Positions 1-11,718 of a stretch of 64,000 nucleotides of DNA are shown one piece after another. Source of the DNA: Dreissena polymorpha. Taxonomy: Eukaryota; Mollusca; Bivalvia; Myida; Dreissenidae. The stretch covers positions 123,540,037-123,604,036 of the forward strand of contig NC_068355.1 of the NCBI RefSeq assembly GCF_020536995.1. The letters are read 5' to 3'. A model generated the notes under the pieces. That model was given only the letters and a program-made list of their open reading frames with translations, did not search any database and had not been told where the DNA came from. Positions within the stretch are counted from its first letter, which is position 1. Each line of letters starts with the position of its first letter. Both the position numbers and the translations under genes were made by a program.

Positions 1-545
1 TCAAACCAAAAACCTTATGGCGCAAGGCGGACACCATATAACAGTAGTAAACATTAACTAGAAATTGCGCGGCAGAGGCCGACGCGTATCCCCACGCCGC
101 ACGTTTGACCCAGGGGCGCCGCAGAATCGGTAAAGGGGCCATACATAGTTGAGAGTTACCGTATTGTCATAAGAGAGATTCAGTATCAATTTGAAGTAAA
201 TCGGTGTAGAAATGAAGAAATTACTAGTATAGTAAAAGGCAATTTTGAGTGGGTGTGGCCTATGTGGGCGGGGTGCCCCAGGGTTGGTAATGGGGCCATG
301 CATAGTTGAGATTGACTGTATGTCATAAGAGAGGTTCAGTATCAATTTGAAGTGAATCGGTGTAGAAATGAAGAAACTATAGTAAAAGGCAATTTTAGGT
401 GGGCGGGGCCTATGTGGGCGGGGCGCCCCAGGGTTGGTAATGGGACCATGCATAGCTGAGATTGACCGTATTGTCATAAGAGAGGTTCAGTATCAATTTG
501 AAGTGAATCGGTGTAGAAATGAAGTAATTATAGTAAAATAACTTA
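1..545. repeat. Tandem repeat, about 3 copies of a 148-158 bp unit
   Basis: From about 112 to 545 the same block recurs three times: a GC-rich start (GGCGCCCCAGGGTTGGTAAT), then CATGCATAGTTGAGATTGAC, CATAAGAGAGGTTCAGTATC and GAATCGGTGTAGAAATGAAG. Copy starts are near 112, 271 and 420. Positions 22-39 also resemble, in reverse, the head of the tRNA-type SINE seen near 5.86 kb. Small open frames here repeat with the unit and are not taken as genes. It belongs with the next entry. Confidence 0.8.
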
Positions 546-780
546 AAAAAATGAGTAAAAATCTCTGACCCGGCCCCACACCAACCACCCTAACTTTTGA
601 CCCAGGGTCAGATCAAAATTCCAAATAGTGCAGGGTCGCTCATACGGTACCATGTGTGTAAGTTTCAAGGTTCTAGTGCTAATAGTGTATGAGGAGATAG
701 TGGCCAGGACGGACGGACAGACAGACAGACGGCGGAGATAACCACAATATCCCCACGCTTTTCAAAAAGCGTGGGGATAA
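546..780. repeat. 3' part of the tandem-repeat element, ending in a hairpin
   Basis: This single-copy part follows the tandem units. It contains a GGAC/AGAC run (about 708-730) and ends in an almost perfect palindrome at 748-779 (CCCCACGCTTTT / AAAAGCGTGGGG with a one-base centre). Tandem units followed by a GGACGGAC-like run are a common layout of mollusc dispersed repeats. Assignment to a superfamily is not possible from one copy. Confidence 0.6.
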
Positions 781-1814
781 TAAATTGTGCAAAATTACAT
801 TTAATTTACACAAATTATCGCAATTTTGAGTGAACATTTTATCGGCATGTCCGTGCATCTTAAAAATCCATGGATTCTTGTACCGGACAATTAAGTTAAA
901 TTTCTCCGAGCCCCGAAAATAAGTATCAGAGCCCAGAAAATATGTATCAAAAAGCCCATACATGGAGGTATTGGACGACACCCAATTAGGTCATAGAATA
1001 GGTTTATTGTATTATATGCTGATTTATGGAAATGTGTATCAGTTTCTACTGTTTACGCACATAAAACTATTTAAATACTTAACTAGTTTCAACAAATTTT
1101 TATGACTTACATACCGGCTTTTAAAAGGTTTTAATATCGAACTAACATTTTTTGCTCAAAGTTTGCGACAGTTCTATTTAAAACGTTTTTTATATAAACG
1201 TAGGGCGTTAAGTATAACAAACATAGGAAACAAATGATAGCTTTAAAGCTAAAACACGCAACGAACGTAATCTGAGCGCAGATCTTTTATGCAATCAAAT
1301 TGGAGGAATGTTCGCAATTTTGTTTACACAGTTTCATTATTTTATAAGAATGTAAACTTAACATAGAGTTTACATAGCGTGTTTAAATCTTATGCATCGT
1401 AAACTTTACAGCACTAAATATACGCTGGGAAGAATATAGGATAAGACAAGATATACTAAGTTTATTTGTTTCGTGTATATAAAAGTTTTATTCAAAACGT
1501 AATGCTAAAACATTTGTATAAAATGTGTTAATATAATAAATGTAAACAAATATGTACAAAAATATTACATTAAAAAATAATTCGCATAAATATAGATGAT
1601 TAAAACTTTATAAATGTAAATGATTAAAACAATGTTGTGTTCTTATATCGCAAACCATATATTTACTATTGGTATTTGTTATCGTTTTATAAAAGGCATT
1701 GGGTATACACCAGGCATGAGGACTTTCTATCAACGAAACGCCCACTTGAGTTAACGACCAGCTGGATATTGCGTAGAGAAAACATGTAAAGGCATTGTTA
1801 TCATTTTGTTGCTA
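781..1814. other. A+T-rich 3' flank of gene A, no gene seen
   Basis: No open frame with coding character. The stretch lies downstream of the gene A stop codon (minus strand), so it should hold the 3' UTR. A minus-strand AATAAA occurs at 1461-1466 as one possible polyadenylation signal. This is a guess, since the hexamer is common in A+T-rich DNA. Confidence 0.5.
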
Positions 1815-1897
1815 TTAGAATGTTGACTCGTGGTAATCAAACGCTTTGTTAGTCACACCATCTGCGTCATAATGATCAGAATCATTATCAGAGTCCG

Positions 1898-1942
<45 letters not shown>

Positions 1943-4900
1943 GAAATTCAGGTGTATCAGATACTCTATTATCAGTCTCTACATCACTTGTATCGTTGTT
2001 AACGTGTCTTTCTGCGTTCTTAGCGACAGCGTCTTTAACTTGGTCCAGACCATCACTAGTTTCACGGTTTATTTCTACTGTGTGGTCGAGTTCAATCGAC
2101 AACACGTCGGTTCTACGTGCAGGGAAATCGGGTTCGTTATGAGATTCGCGTTCTAAGTCTTCACTTTGTCGACCTAAAGGACACTCGCTGACCAGCTGAA
2201 TAACCAAATGTTTCTGCGTCTTCTCAATCTTCTCGTGAACGTGACCCTTAGCTGAAGGAAGGACTATTGGCCTGAATGACGGCGGGGGCGGCGGAAATCT
2301 CTCCATGTCGCTGTAGTCAACGCTTTCAAAGTCAATGTCTGCATCCATGCTTCTATCGCTAACCTTAGACGCCTGGTCAGAAATAATAGACTCCTGCAAG
2401 GATCTCAAACTTTGATTTAGTTCATTTGTATCTTTCGTTGCTCTAACATCCAAGCTCCTGTCGCTAACATTGGTCGCCTTGTCTAAGTCAGACATCATAG
2501 AATCGTGTAAAGAGGTCAGGCTTTTATCTAGTTCATTTATATCTTTCGCTGCTGCAACATTGGAGCGACTGACTTTGAGGCCATCATTTCGTTTTGCATA
2601 GTGTGTAGAGCGTTTTGGATGCGTTCCGCCATCGGAAGATGCTTCCCCGCTCAAATTTGTTTCTTGAGGCTTTTTAGCATTTTGTATCTCGTGAGCACCG
2701 TCACCGTGTTCGCTATCAAGAAGGCTTCTAGAAGACCTATGCGACAAAGCGAGCCCACTGTCTTTCAACGCATTTTCCATGGCGTACATTTGCAGTACCT
2801 TGGCCGAATCCACTGTTCTGCTACTGACATACATTTCGGGCGTCGAAGACCTGTATAAGTGCGAATCGCTCACCGAAAATACTTTCTCATAGGGCTCTTG
2901 TGGGGCTTCATAAAGATCTTCCCTTGATCCTTGTGGAGGTTTCCGTTTAGTCTGACCAGTGCCCTTTCCTCCGCCTGGTCTACCATCGTCACTCGGATAA
3001 CTCGTGTAGGAGTAGTTCATCGTGCTGCCGCTCTCGGAGACGCTGTCGAACTGCGACGCGTCGTCCAGGCCCCTGCACAGTAGGTCTGACGTCATTATAA
3101 TGGCCGCAAGGAGTGCCAGGGCTGCACCGAGCGCACAGAGAAGTATGGAGTAGGGCAGTAAAATGGAGGTTTGAAGTTCGCGGTTGGGAGAGTCCTCCAA
3201 CTTGATGTCAAGGGAGTCCCGCAGGACAAACTTGTCGTTTCCACGGTTGACGCAGGCAATTAGCGCCAGGATAACTGCAAGAAAATAACATGTAAGCACT
3301 TTATGTACAAAAGCTTTACTCGTATGTAAAAGCATCTTCGAGTACCTTCGTCTTAAAATTAGCCGCGCTCTGGAAAAACGGGGATTAATGCATGTGCGTT
3401 AAGTGTCAACACAGGCTTATCAGGGAAGAAAACAGTTTCCGCTTTTATTGTATCTTTGGTTTAAATGAAGTCTCCACTAGCACAAATCCAGTTAATAAGG
3501 AAAGTTTCGTCCCTAATTATCATGTGCGGACTGCACAGACTAGGATGGGACGCCACTAATCGCACATGCTTTAGGCCCAGTTTTCCGAAAGCGCGATTCG
3601 GATACATTTTAAAGGCACTTTTTTACTTAATAGGAATGGTTTACATAGCCCGTTTCTCTTTACGAGGGCTCTTTAATTGCTAGTGGATTGTTTTTATTTC
3701 ATACGATACTGCATAAAAAACAAATATACCATGGATTAAGTTAAATAACAGCATAGACAGGTTTTATTCGTTAACATTACGTAAATTCATATGCAGTCAA
3801 CTATTGATCAATTTGATAATTTGTGAAAAAACTATGGCCATAAAATTGTTGATAATTTATATCTTCAAAACAATATAGAATACACAAATACTTGTATAAC
3901 GTCTTTAACACTTATCCGCCGAATATGTGCAATCTTGACCAATTTTAAACTACAACAACCGTTACTTCTTCTAAAACATATCATAATCCACTTACAGGAA
4001 AGAACACAGCCGACAATAGCCCCTATTCTCGCCCCGATGTTGATGTATGTGTACAGGCTGGTGACCTTGGTTACGCCCATAGCAACGATGGCGAGAAAGG
4101 AGAACACGATTGCCGCCACCACGAGACCCTGGCTCGAGCTCTTATGCGGTGGAAACTCTGAAAATATGAATGCGAAAATATTCATTTAGACAATCTCATG
4201 TCGATTGATTGGTATCAAATAATTAGTTATCGCAAATTACCGTTGTTTATAAATTAATATATTTTACTTCTGCATTATTTGTAACCTCTCATAAGAAACT
4301 TTAAAACGCATGACTTTATCTCAGTTTTACCGACTTTGTGTCTGCTTTGTAAATGGGCTTATGCCATTCCATTTGTGATTTCTATGTAGTTAAATCGTGT
4401 GTTTCGATAAATGTTTTAAAAGATACTTATAAAATATGAATATCTAAAACTTGAGTAATGATAAATTTGGTAGTGACTGGCGTTTACCTGTATATTTTAC
4501 CATATAAGTAATACCCTTATTTACAACTTTGATTCACATTTCCTATGTATTCAGGACTTAAGCAACCCGATCGAGGGTCGGTGTAGATTTGTATTATGAA
4601 AATACTCCATATTTGGCATATGGAATGGATCCTTTGAACGGATCTTAGGATACAGAAAAGAAACACGAGATATGAAAAATGGAAACACAATATATATTTA
4701 CGGACGATAATGTAAACATGCTACCGGCCTAATAGCGGTGAGTGCTATTTTCCGGTAGCAACTTTTAGATATGAATTAATGTCAGAAGCTAAGCAGCTTA
4801 ACAAATTGTAAATTCATATTGAAAACAAATTACTCACTATGCAATTATACAATCCTTTCAACGTGAAATATGGACACCGATTTACCAAATGCTAGCCGAA

Positions 4901-6173
4901 AATCGACATTGAAACCTTTTTTGAGCCTTTCCGCCATATAAGCCTACGTAATACGAACCAAATAAAGCTCGATTGGTCATTGTCGGCTCGGGTAATACTT
5001 AAATGTACCCCGGGTACTCTTAAGTATACTTAAATGTACACCGGTTACTCTTAAGTATACTTAAATGTACCCCGGGTACGTAAAATATACTAACATGTAC
5101 CCGCGAATTGTAATGCTAAATTGGTCGTTGTCGGCTATTTTTTTTAATGTATTATGTTCATATTTATGTCAATATTCTGTAACATAGCCTATATATTATC
5201 GAAACTCCTGCTCAAAAAGATTGTTGAGGCAGTTTTTTTCCAAGAGAATTTTGCTCGTATTTGGCTTGTATTCCGTAGCGCGTTTTGCGACATCGGTTTT
5301 TTGGTGAGAATACTACTCGGGTACAGTCTAAGTTGGCGGGTACGTGATAGTATATTTTCCGTACCCGGGGTACATTAAAGTATACTTAAGAGAACCCGGT
5401 GTAAATTTAAGTAGTACCCGGGCCGAAAATTACCAATCGAGTCCAAGTAATACTAACACAATTGTGATAAATTCATAATTAATGTGACGTGTTCTTCAAC
5501 ACTTTGGATTAATAAGCTCACTACATACATGATGCTTCAATTGTATTTACATTTTGAAATCAACTAGAATACATACTGTAGTAGTGTACATTGGCATAAA
5601 CTGTTTAGACGAACTGTAGATTCGTCCACATACACAAACAGCTCAAAACAATAGTTTACATCTAATTAGGTGGGCTACCATTCCGTTTAAACCTAGTTAT
5701 TTAAACTGAATCGCATCGAAGGCCCAATGCTTATTGAAACGCCATCGGGTCCGTTTTCTGGGTAGAACCAGTACTTTTTAGGGATCTAAATATCGTTTCG
5801 ACAGTGGGCATCAAAACCGAAGACACCCGGTCGCTAGGCGGACACCATATCCACTACACCACGGCGAAATATTGTTGGACTACCCATTCCCCATTTAACT
5901 CCCTTCAACATCTGTTCCAAACTCACCATACTCCGGTTCCCCAAACTCCCACCTATGGCACTTAGTGTTGACGCAGTAGGTGCCGTGCCAGAGGCCGGTC
6001 TGTATGACGATGTCGTACTCCACGAACTTGTACGCCCCGTAGAGCCATTGCTTCCGGACCACCTTCCACGCCACCGTGGCGCAACCCGCCACCTCGAATA
6101 TGAAGGCGAGCACACAGGCCGCCAGTCCGCACAACCATATCACAAACTTCCGCTCCTTTGAAAAAGCCAACAT
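1815..6173 (-). CDS. Gene A: claudin/PMP22-like four-pass membrane protein, 3 exons, 622 aa
   Basis: Coding exons are 5927-6173, 3996-4157 and 1815-3274. All junctions are GT-AG in phase 1 (donors GTGAGT and GTAAGT; acceptors TTTTCAG and CTTGCAG) and the total is exactly 623 codons. TM1 is about residues 10-34. The first loop carries W36, G60-L61-W62, C67 and C72, the claudin/PMP22 signature but with only four residues between the cysteines. TM2 is about 93-115, TM3 about 122-145 and TM4 about 174-200. A cytoplasmic tail of about 420 residues follows. It begins with SQFDSVSESGS, has two repeats starting NEL(D/N), a run of about 15 Asp near the end, and ends ESTF, a class I PDZ-ligand pattern. 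An in-frame ATG at 6302 would add 43 residues. The start at 6173 is preferred because it aligns with gene B. The likely role is adhesion or barrier at cell contacts, inferred from family only. Confidence 0.88.
3361..3605. repeat. Palindromic dispersed element (CTCTG..GAAAA family), in gene A intron 2
   Basis: The left end reads GCGCTCTGGAAAAACGGGG and the right end CCCAGTTTTCCGAAAGCGCG, so the ends are inverted. The inside holds the family core (GTGCGGACTGCACAGACTAGG near 3523). The copy is diverged and lies wholly inside intron 2 (3275-3995). It looks like a non-autonomous, MITE-like repeat. Confidence 0.75.
4158..4967. other. Gene A intron 1, proximal part; nothing further seen
   Basis: A+T-rich intron sequence between exon 2 of gene A and a foldback element. 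A short inverted repeat near 4721-4765 (GCTACCGG...CCGGTAGC) is the only structure noticed. Confidence 0.5.
4968..5441. mobile_element. Foldback/MITE-like element with CTCGATTGGT ends
   Basis: The left end CTCGATTGGTCATTGTCGGC and the reverse complement of the right end (CTCGATTGGTAATTTTCGGC) match. The inverted similarity runs inward for about 100 bases through repeated GTACCCCGGGTAC and CTTAAGTATACTTAA blocks. No transposase is encoded; the small frame at 5154-5378 has no recognisable domain. It sits in gene A intron 1. Related ends occur at 44721 and 48469. Confidence 0.75.
5720..5865 (-). mobile_element. tRNA-derived SINE, partial copy
   Basis: Read on the minus strand from 5865 it starts GCCGTGGTGTAGTGGATATG (A-box-like), continues TCCGCCTAGCGACCGGG and reaches a B-box-like GGTTTTGATGCCC at 5806-5818, as in a tRNA-headed SINE. 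A body with CGGACCCGATGGCGTTTC follows. It lies in gene A intron 1 on the same strand as the gene. Confidence 0.65.
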
Positions 6174-7790
6174 GTTTCTTTTTGTTTTTTGTTTTGGTAC
6201 GTTTGGATTTACGGAATACAGGTCCGTAAGAGTCCTGTATGCTTCCCGGTAAGTATTTAGTTCGTTGAATGGGTTGGAGTTCTTATGGCCTGTTGACACC
6301 ACTAATATTTTATGCAGAGACTGATTTTGTATTATCGGTTCCTGATCTTTATCACTTCAATCAACATAAACGATCCTGAATATCTTCCACAACAAACACC
6401 GTTCTTATCTAATACGATTCCTCTGTATAACTAAAAGAAGAAAATATTTGTATAACACATACAGCGTTTGTTATAGATTTGCTTACGGATGACTATATAA
6501 ACTGGTATAAGGAATGCTCAAATCCATGATAAGATATTTAACCGTTTTTATACCGGACATATTAGTATTTTCACTTCACTGATCTTTTTCAAAACACAGA
6601 TACCTCCATGTCCGTGAAATATTTATATTTGCATAAGATAGCTCGCGTGCTTACAGAAGTTTAATTCAGTGTGTGTCAAGGTTTTGTTGTGTAACAAAAT
6701 AATTTGATAACGCTTGATGTTATTTAATACACACACTGATGGTAATTTACAGCAATTGTATAATGCCAGTTGACGAGTATAACGAGTATAGTAAATTATA
6801 AGTCTCAACTTTTCCTTTTGAAAATAATATTTATAAAGTATTGATTTATTGAGTCCAAAAAGTAGAATCTACCGATTTAATATATCATGTTTATATTAAG
6901 TTCACATTCATTACAAGTTTACAACTATCATATGAATCATTAATACGTATATCTTAAGTCTATACAACATTGCTGTTGTTGACCCGTGTCGAGCTTCCAG
7001 GTTGATTTTTTACAGTTCCAATGTTCAAAATTTATAGACAATAATAAGTCGATGAACCGAAAACAAATCAACACGTGACACAATTGATATACGAATACAA
7101 TATATATGTAAAGGGAATTAAAAAATAAGAGCATTGAATATACAGCTCAAGTCCTCACCATTGATTGTTATTGTTATATACATAAATTACTATCTGTAAA
7201 AAATCTATACGTATACTATGAACGTTTATTAATGTATTCACTCGGTAATCCAGAACTGATACAAAATCGCATTCCTCGCATGCCTGAATTTTAACACACC
7301 TAAACACTGGTAAACAATATCGTTAAATCCGACCTGTTAAACTGTACAAGACCGTTTATTATCAGTTATCACCGTTTTCTCAGCGTTGAGTCAAAATCAT
7401 GTACTGTGTACTGAAACTTTAAAATACACCCGGATTAGCGAATTACAAACCGAAATAAGTTCATTCTGTGTCCGAAAAGTTATATAACTTCCTACACAAT
7501 CAGAAATCAACCCCACATCACCGATAGCGACTTTATGTGTGATCTAACAAATTTGTCCCATCCCGAGTGTCGTAAACCCATATGATATTTTTTTTATGTT
7601 TTCCGATTCTGGTCTTATCTGGTTATATAAATCGTGACAAACAATTTCTGACACGGTTATTCATATCGATTGACGAGGAGCCGTAGTTGATATCCAATCA
7701 TGCAACTAAAGACACACAGGTGTAGTTTTTGTCTGTCTGACACTGAAACTATGCTGTTAGGATTATTTGCTCTTCCGGACATTCATCAAA
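6174..7790. other. Upstream of gene A; no gene seen
   Basis: This should contain the gene A 5' UTR and promoter, but no TATA box or start site can be singled out. Open frames at 6623-6808 and 6940-7134 are short, A+T-rich and featureless. Confidence 0.5.
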
Positions 7791-8052
7791 ACGGGTTCTA
7801 GGAAAACTGGGCCAAATTCAGACGCGTTAACTGTAATCCCAGATTAGCCTGTGCAGTCCAAACAGGCTACTCAAGGACGACACTATCCGCTTTTATGGAA
7901 TTTTTACATATTAATTAAGTTGGTCCCTTTTCGATGAAAATCCATTTTAAGCGGAAAGCTTCTTCAAAGATAAGCCTTATAGACTGTCCGGGCTGATCTG
8001 GGACGGAACTTTACGCTGATGCATTTAAGTCCGCCTTTCACAGAACGAGACT
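7791..8052. repeat. Palindromic dispersed element, diverged copy
   Basis: Starts GGTTCTAGGAAAACTGGGCC and ends CGCCTTTCACAGAACGAG. The core AGATTAGCCTGTGCAGTCC with the CAGGCTACTCAAGGACGACAC arm is clear. Same family as 8139-8349, older. Confidence 0.75.
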
Positions 8053-8138
8053 GAAATAGCACATACATTTTACTCAATAAAATTGTGCATCCCTTTACGA
8101 GTCTATATGCTGTATTTTCAGTTTTACATGTACATGTA

Positions 8139-8349
8139 TATGGCCCGTGCTCTGTGAAAAGGGGGTTTAATGCATGCGCGTAAAGTGTCGTCCCAGATTA
8201 AACTGTGCAGTCCGCACAGGCTAATCAGGGACAACACTTTCCGCTTTTATGATATTTTCTGTTTAAAGAAAGTGTCTTCTTAGCAAACATCCAGTTTCTG
8301 CGGAAAGTGTCGTTTCTGATTAGCTTGTGCGGACAGAGCACGGCCCATA
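8139..8349. mobile_element. Palindromic MITE-like element, best-preserved copy (about 210 bp)
   Basis: The outer ends are inverted repeats: GGCCCGTGCTCTGTGAAAAG at the left and GACAGAGCACGGCCCATA at the right. The inner arms carry GTGTCGTCCCAGATTAAACT and its inverted partner around TGCGGAAAGTGTCGTTTCTG. There is no coding capacity. At least ten other copies or fragments lie in this window, so it is a high-copy, non-autonomous element. Flanking TA could be a target duplication but is too short to prove. Confidence 0.85.
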
Positions 8350-9172
8350 AAAATCATGCTCGTTAGGTTAAATTGTATGCTTCGATAATCGTTATATGAC
8401 ACTGACAAATATAATAACATGTTTTAAAATATTCATGTGTGCAGTGCACCACACATTTAATCAGAACAGTTTAGTTCTCTATAAACATGTACCGGTTTAT
8501 AAACCCTGAATTCTAACATGGCACATATACCGTATCGAATAGCGTTGTTACTTACATTTTCATATATGTTTGGGGGATAGAAAATTGCCTAGCCTCGATG
8601 TATTCAATACCTGACAATTGCAGTATTATTTTATTAAAATAATATTGTATTTTAATACATAATTCAATCTACTAATTAATGATCCGGCAGAACTACTGGG
8701 TATTCAGAATTGTTCTGGATCAAATTTCTGTAATAAAAAGCTATACCACTTAGTTCAGAGCTTTTATCATTGAAATGAAAGCGAGTCAAAACCCCTTGCA
8801 AATGATGATTGCATAAAATTTGTCAGCGAACAATGCAAATTCCGTTGAGTCAGTTCAATAATGCCATCCGCTGTCCATTATAGTTGGAAGGACATAATTA
8901 ACTCCGTGTACAGACTGTCTAATGAGAGTACTGTCATGTCATGATGAAAACATCTATAATTAGGATAGTTCAGTGTATACCAACTATTAAAATGTAAAGA
9001 TGGCCCATTGAAGAAATAATTAATGACAGCATTGTCAACCTAGATTGCACATTATTTTACATCTGTAACGTGACATTTGTAGCAATGTGAAATGTGCTTT
9101 ACTTTCGCTAAAATAAAATGGTGTAATCAAGTAAGGAAATCATTTACATTTCACATTATTACACAAATATCT

Positions 9173-10144
9173 CACAGGTGGTTAGCGTGTGGCTATGATA
9201 TTAATTAGTGAAAACATCATTTTGAATGATAAATAATCATATTATAACGAAAAATTAACTTTTCTGAAAAAAAATATTTCACTATCAAATATATATATAA
9301 CAAGGTATGCAACTCAAAATCACCCCATAACGGGGTGCATCGCTTTGAACAGCCATATCTTCATCAATTTTGCAGCGATTTTCACGATCTCGGTCTTATT
9401 CAACGCAGAAATGAATTTCCTTTCTGGAAATGTATATGTCTTGCAATATTTTTACAAATGCTGGGTCAACTTTTAAGAAATAACACGATACACAACACGC
9501 ATGACCCAGTTGACAGTGATCATGCTGTCTTTAAGACTGAAATCTTCACGGAGTAAAGGGCAACTTCCCTACAAAGTTCATGTAGTTCGATACCATAATT
9601 CAATAAAACGTATGAAAAAACATTATTACCGTTCTTGTCGTTACATTCTGCATCAAGACTAACTGTCCAGCGCCGTTTGAAACCTTTGTTTACATACATT
9701 TCAACTAACTGACATTTTAAACATACGAGTGATTTCATTGGTCCAATGCGGAGGTGTGTCTTTACAACTGGAGATTTCATTCATAAAGAATACATGATCA
9801 CTGTCAACTGGGTCATGCGTGTTGTGTATCGTGTTATTTCTTAAAAGTTGACCCAGCATTTGTAAAAATATTGCAAGACATATACATTTCCAGAAAGGAA
9901 ATTCATTTCTGCGTTGAATAAGACCGAGATCGTGAAAATCGCTGCACAATTGATGAAGATATGGCTGTTCAAAGCGATGCACCCCGTTATGGGGTGATTT
10001 TGAGTTGCATACCTTGTTATATATATATTTGATAGTGAAATATTTTTTTTCAGAAAAGTTAATTTTTCGTTATAATATGATTATTTATCATTCAAAATGA
10101 TGTTTTCACTAATTAATATCATAGCCACACGCTAACCACCTGTG
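9173..10144. mobile_element. 972-bp foldback element with arms of about 385 bp
   Basis: Positions 9173-9560 and 10144-9762 are near-identical inverted copies (both start CACAGGTGGTTAGCGTGTGG), with about 200 bp of unpaired spacer. The arms carry the same 70-residue frame on opposite strands, which follows from the symmetry and is not evidence of a gene. No transposase and no convincing target-site duplication are visible. A transcript through it would fold into a very long double-stranded stem. Confidence 0.88.
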
Positions 10145-11718
10145 TGCATGATCGTTACATTAAAAACACACCGATTCGTCCCAACCCAATCACTATTGGT
10201 CTATTATGTTGTTTTGTTTTTAAATTTCACGGTGTTAAAAGTAAATGTATTGGCATTGCACTGTTTGACTAAAGATTAAATTTTATAAATTAAATCCAGC
10301 GCTTCACTGATCTTCCGCTTCATAAAGAATGATATGTTCGATCATGTTACACATCTTGGACAAGATAGAAACTATTCGATATACCGGTAGCTGTCTGAAT
10401 CCTTTTTACAGGTAAACTTAAGGTGGTGCATAATGTATCGCATTTATAATAAGGGGTTTCTCATCCGATGGAGTAACTGAAGTTTAACTTCATGTTTAGT
10501 TAAGAACCGTTTTACTGTTATTTTGTTTAAATTTGAACCACTCAATCTGTCATATTTAACGAATCTTGTGTTCTGTATTTTCTATATATGGCTAATTGGA
10601 GTAAACTGTAATACCATAGAGAAATGCAACATTAAAGTTTCCCACATAAGTCAATGCGACACAACTCCAATGTTGTTACTCGTCTTTTGAATCTTAGAAA
10701 TGATCGATGTACGGAAGTCCTCGCTCTATTCATGACAATGAAATAAAATCGCGTCCTGAACCTATAGTATCATAGTACATAGTATCATCCAGAAATACCG
10801 AAAAGCACTCATTTGTAGGTTATTTGTAAAGAAAAATAAATAAAAAATCACAACAATGTAAATTGTAAGAAAATATATTTATTTAGCGCTCAGCATGCTT
10901 TTAATAAATTATTATATTAATTATAAATTACATAGCATTTTATTCATAACGTAGCTTGTTTGACTATTGTTAAAACTGCATGTTAAATGGTTATACATGT
11001 ACACAGTTTTCGTTTAGACTATAATTAACTGTCACATTGAAGGCAAATAAAAATCGGAAACTGATTACTGTTATAGCACAAATTATGGTTTGATGCTTAC
11101 CAAAATTATTTTTATAATCAGATACAACAGGCATAACCAATACAAAACTATAAATTGTGTTTGAGGTAAAAAAAGACATTGTAATGAGATCTGCTGCATT
11201 TACCCGACAAACGAGACCGTAGGATAAGCGAGTACCGGTATATCATAAAATGATACAAAACAATAACAATAGTATTCTTATTGAGTATCACGCATATCTC
11301 GTATTTTTAACCATTTGTGCATAAGACGCTTTTACTAGACAGATGTATGCGAACATTGTTTGCTTGCCCATAATCCAAAACATTATATTCATATGAATAT
11401 GTTTTTGTTTTAAGGCATATGAAAAGGCCCCTGAGAAAGTTGTATGTGCTTCACCCAAATCATTTATATACATTTCCTATGTACATGGTTACACAATAGC
11501 TATATGTTTAAATGGCACGTTTTAACACTACGAATAAATAACAAACGCATTTGTGAACTCTTAATTAGACAAGACTGTGCTACTGCATAGGCTGTGTGTC
11601 GATTCCTTTTGACAAACTATACACGTTCAATATGAAGGTTAGACTTTCACTATGGTTCGCCTTTTCCCAGAAATCAATTTGGGTATCAATTACCATCCAT
11701 GACCACACTATGTATACT
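10145..11718. other. 3' flank of gene B; no gene seen
   Basis: A+T-rich DNA downstream of the gene B stop codon. The open frames are short and unlike proteins. The gene B 3' UTR must lie here, but its end is not determined. Confidence 0.5.

Noticed and set aside
1830-2156. Plus-strand frame with a poly-Ile run
   Set aside because: It is the opposite strand of the gene A tail; the Ile run is the complement of the GAT (poly-Asp) repeat.
5154-5378. Membrane-like 74-aa frame
   Set aside because: Lies inside a foldback element and is hydrophobic only through A+T richness.
9335-9982. Two near-identical 73-93 residue proteins on opposite strands
   Set aside because: They are mirror images produced by the inverted repeat, with no domain or start context.
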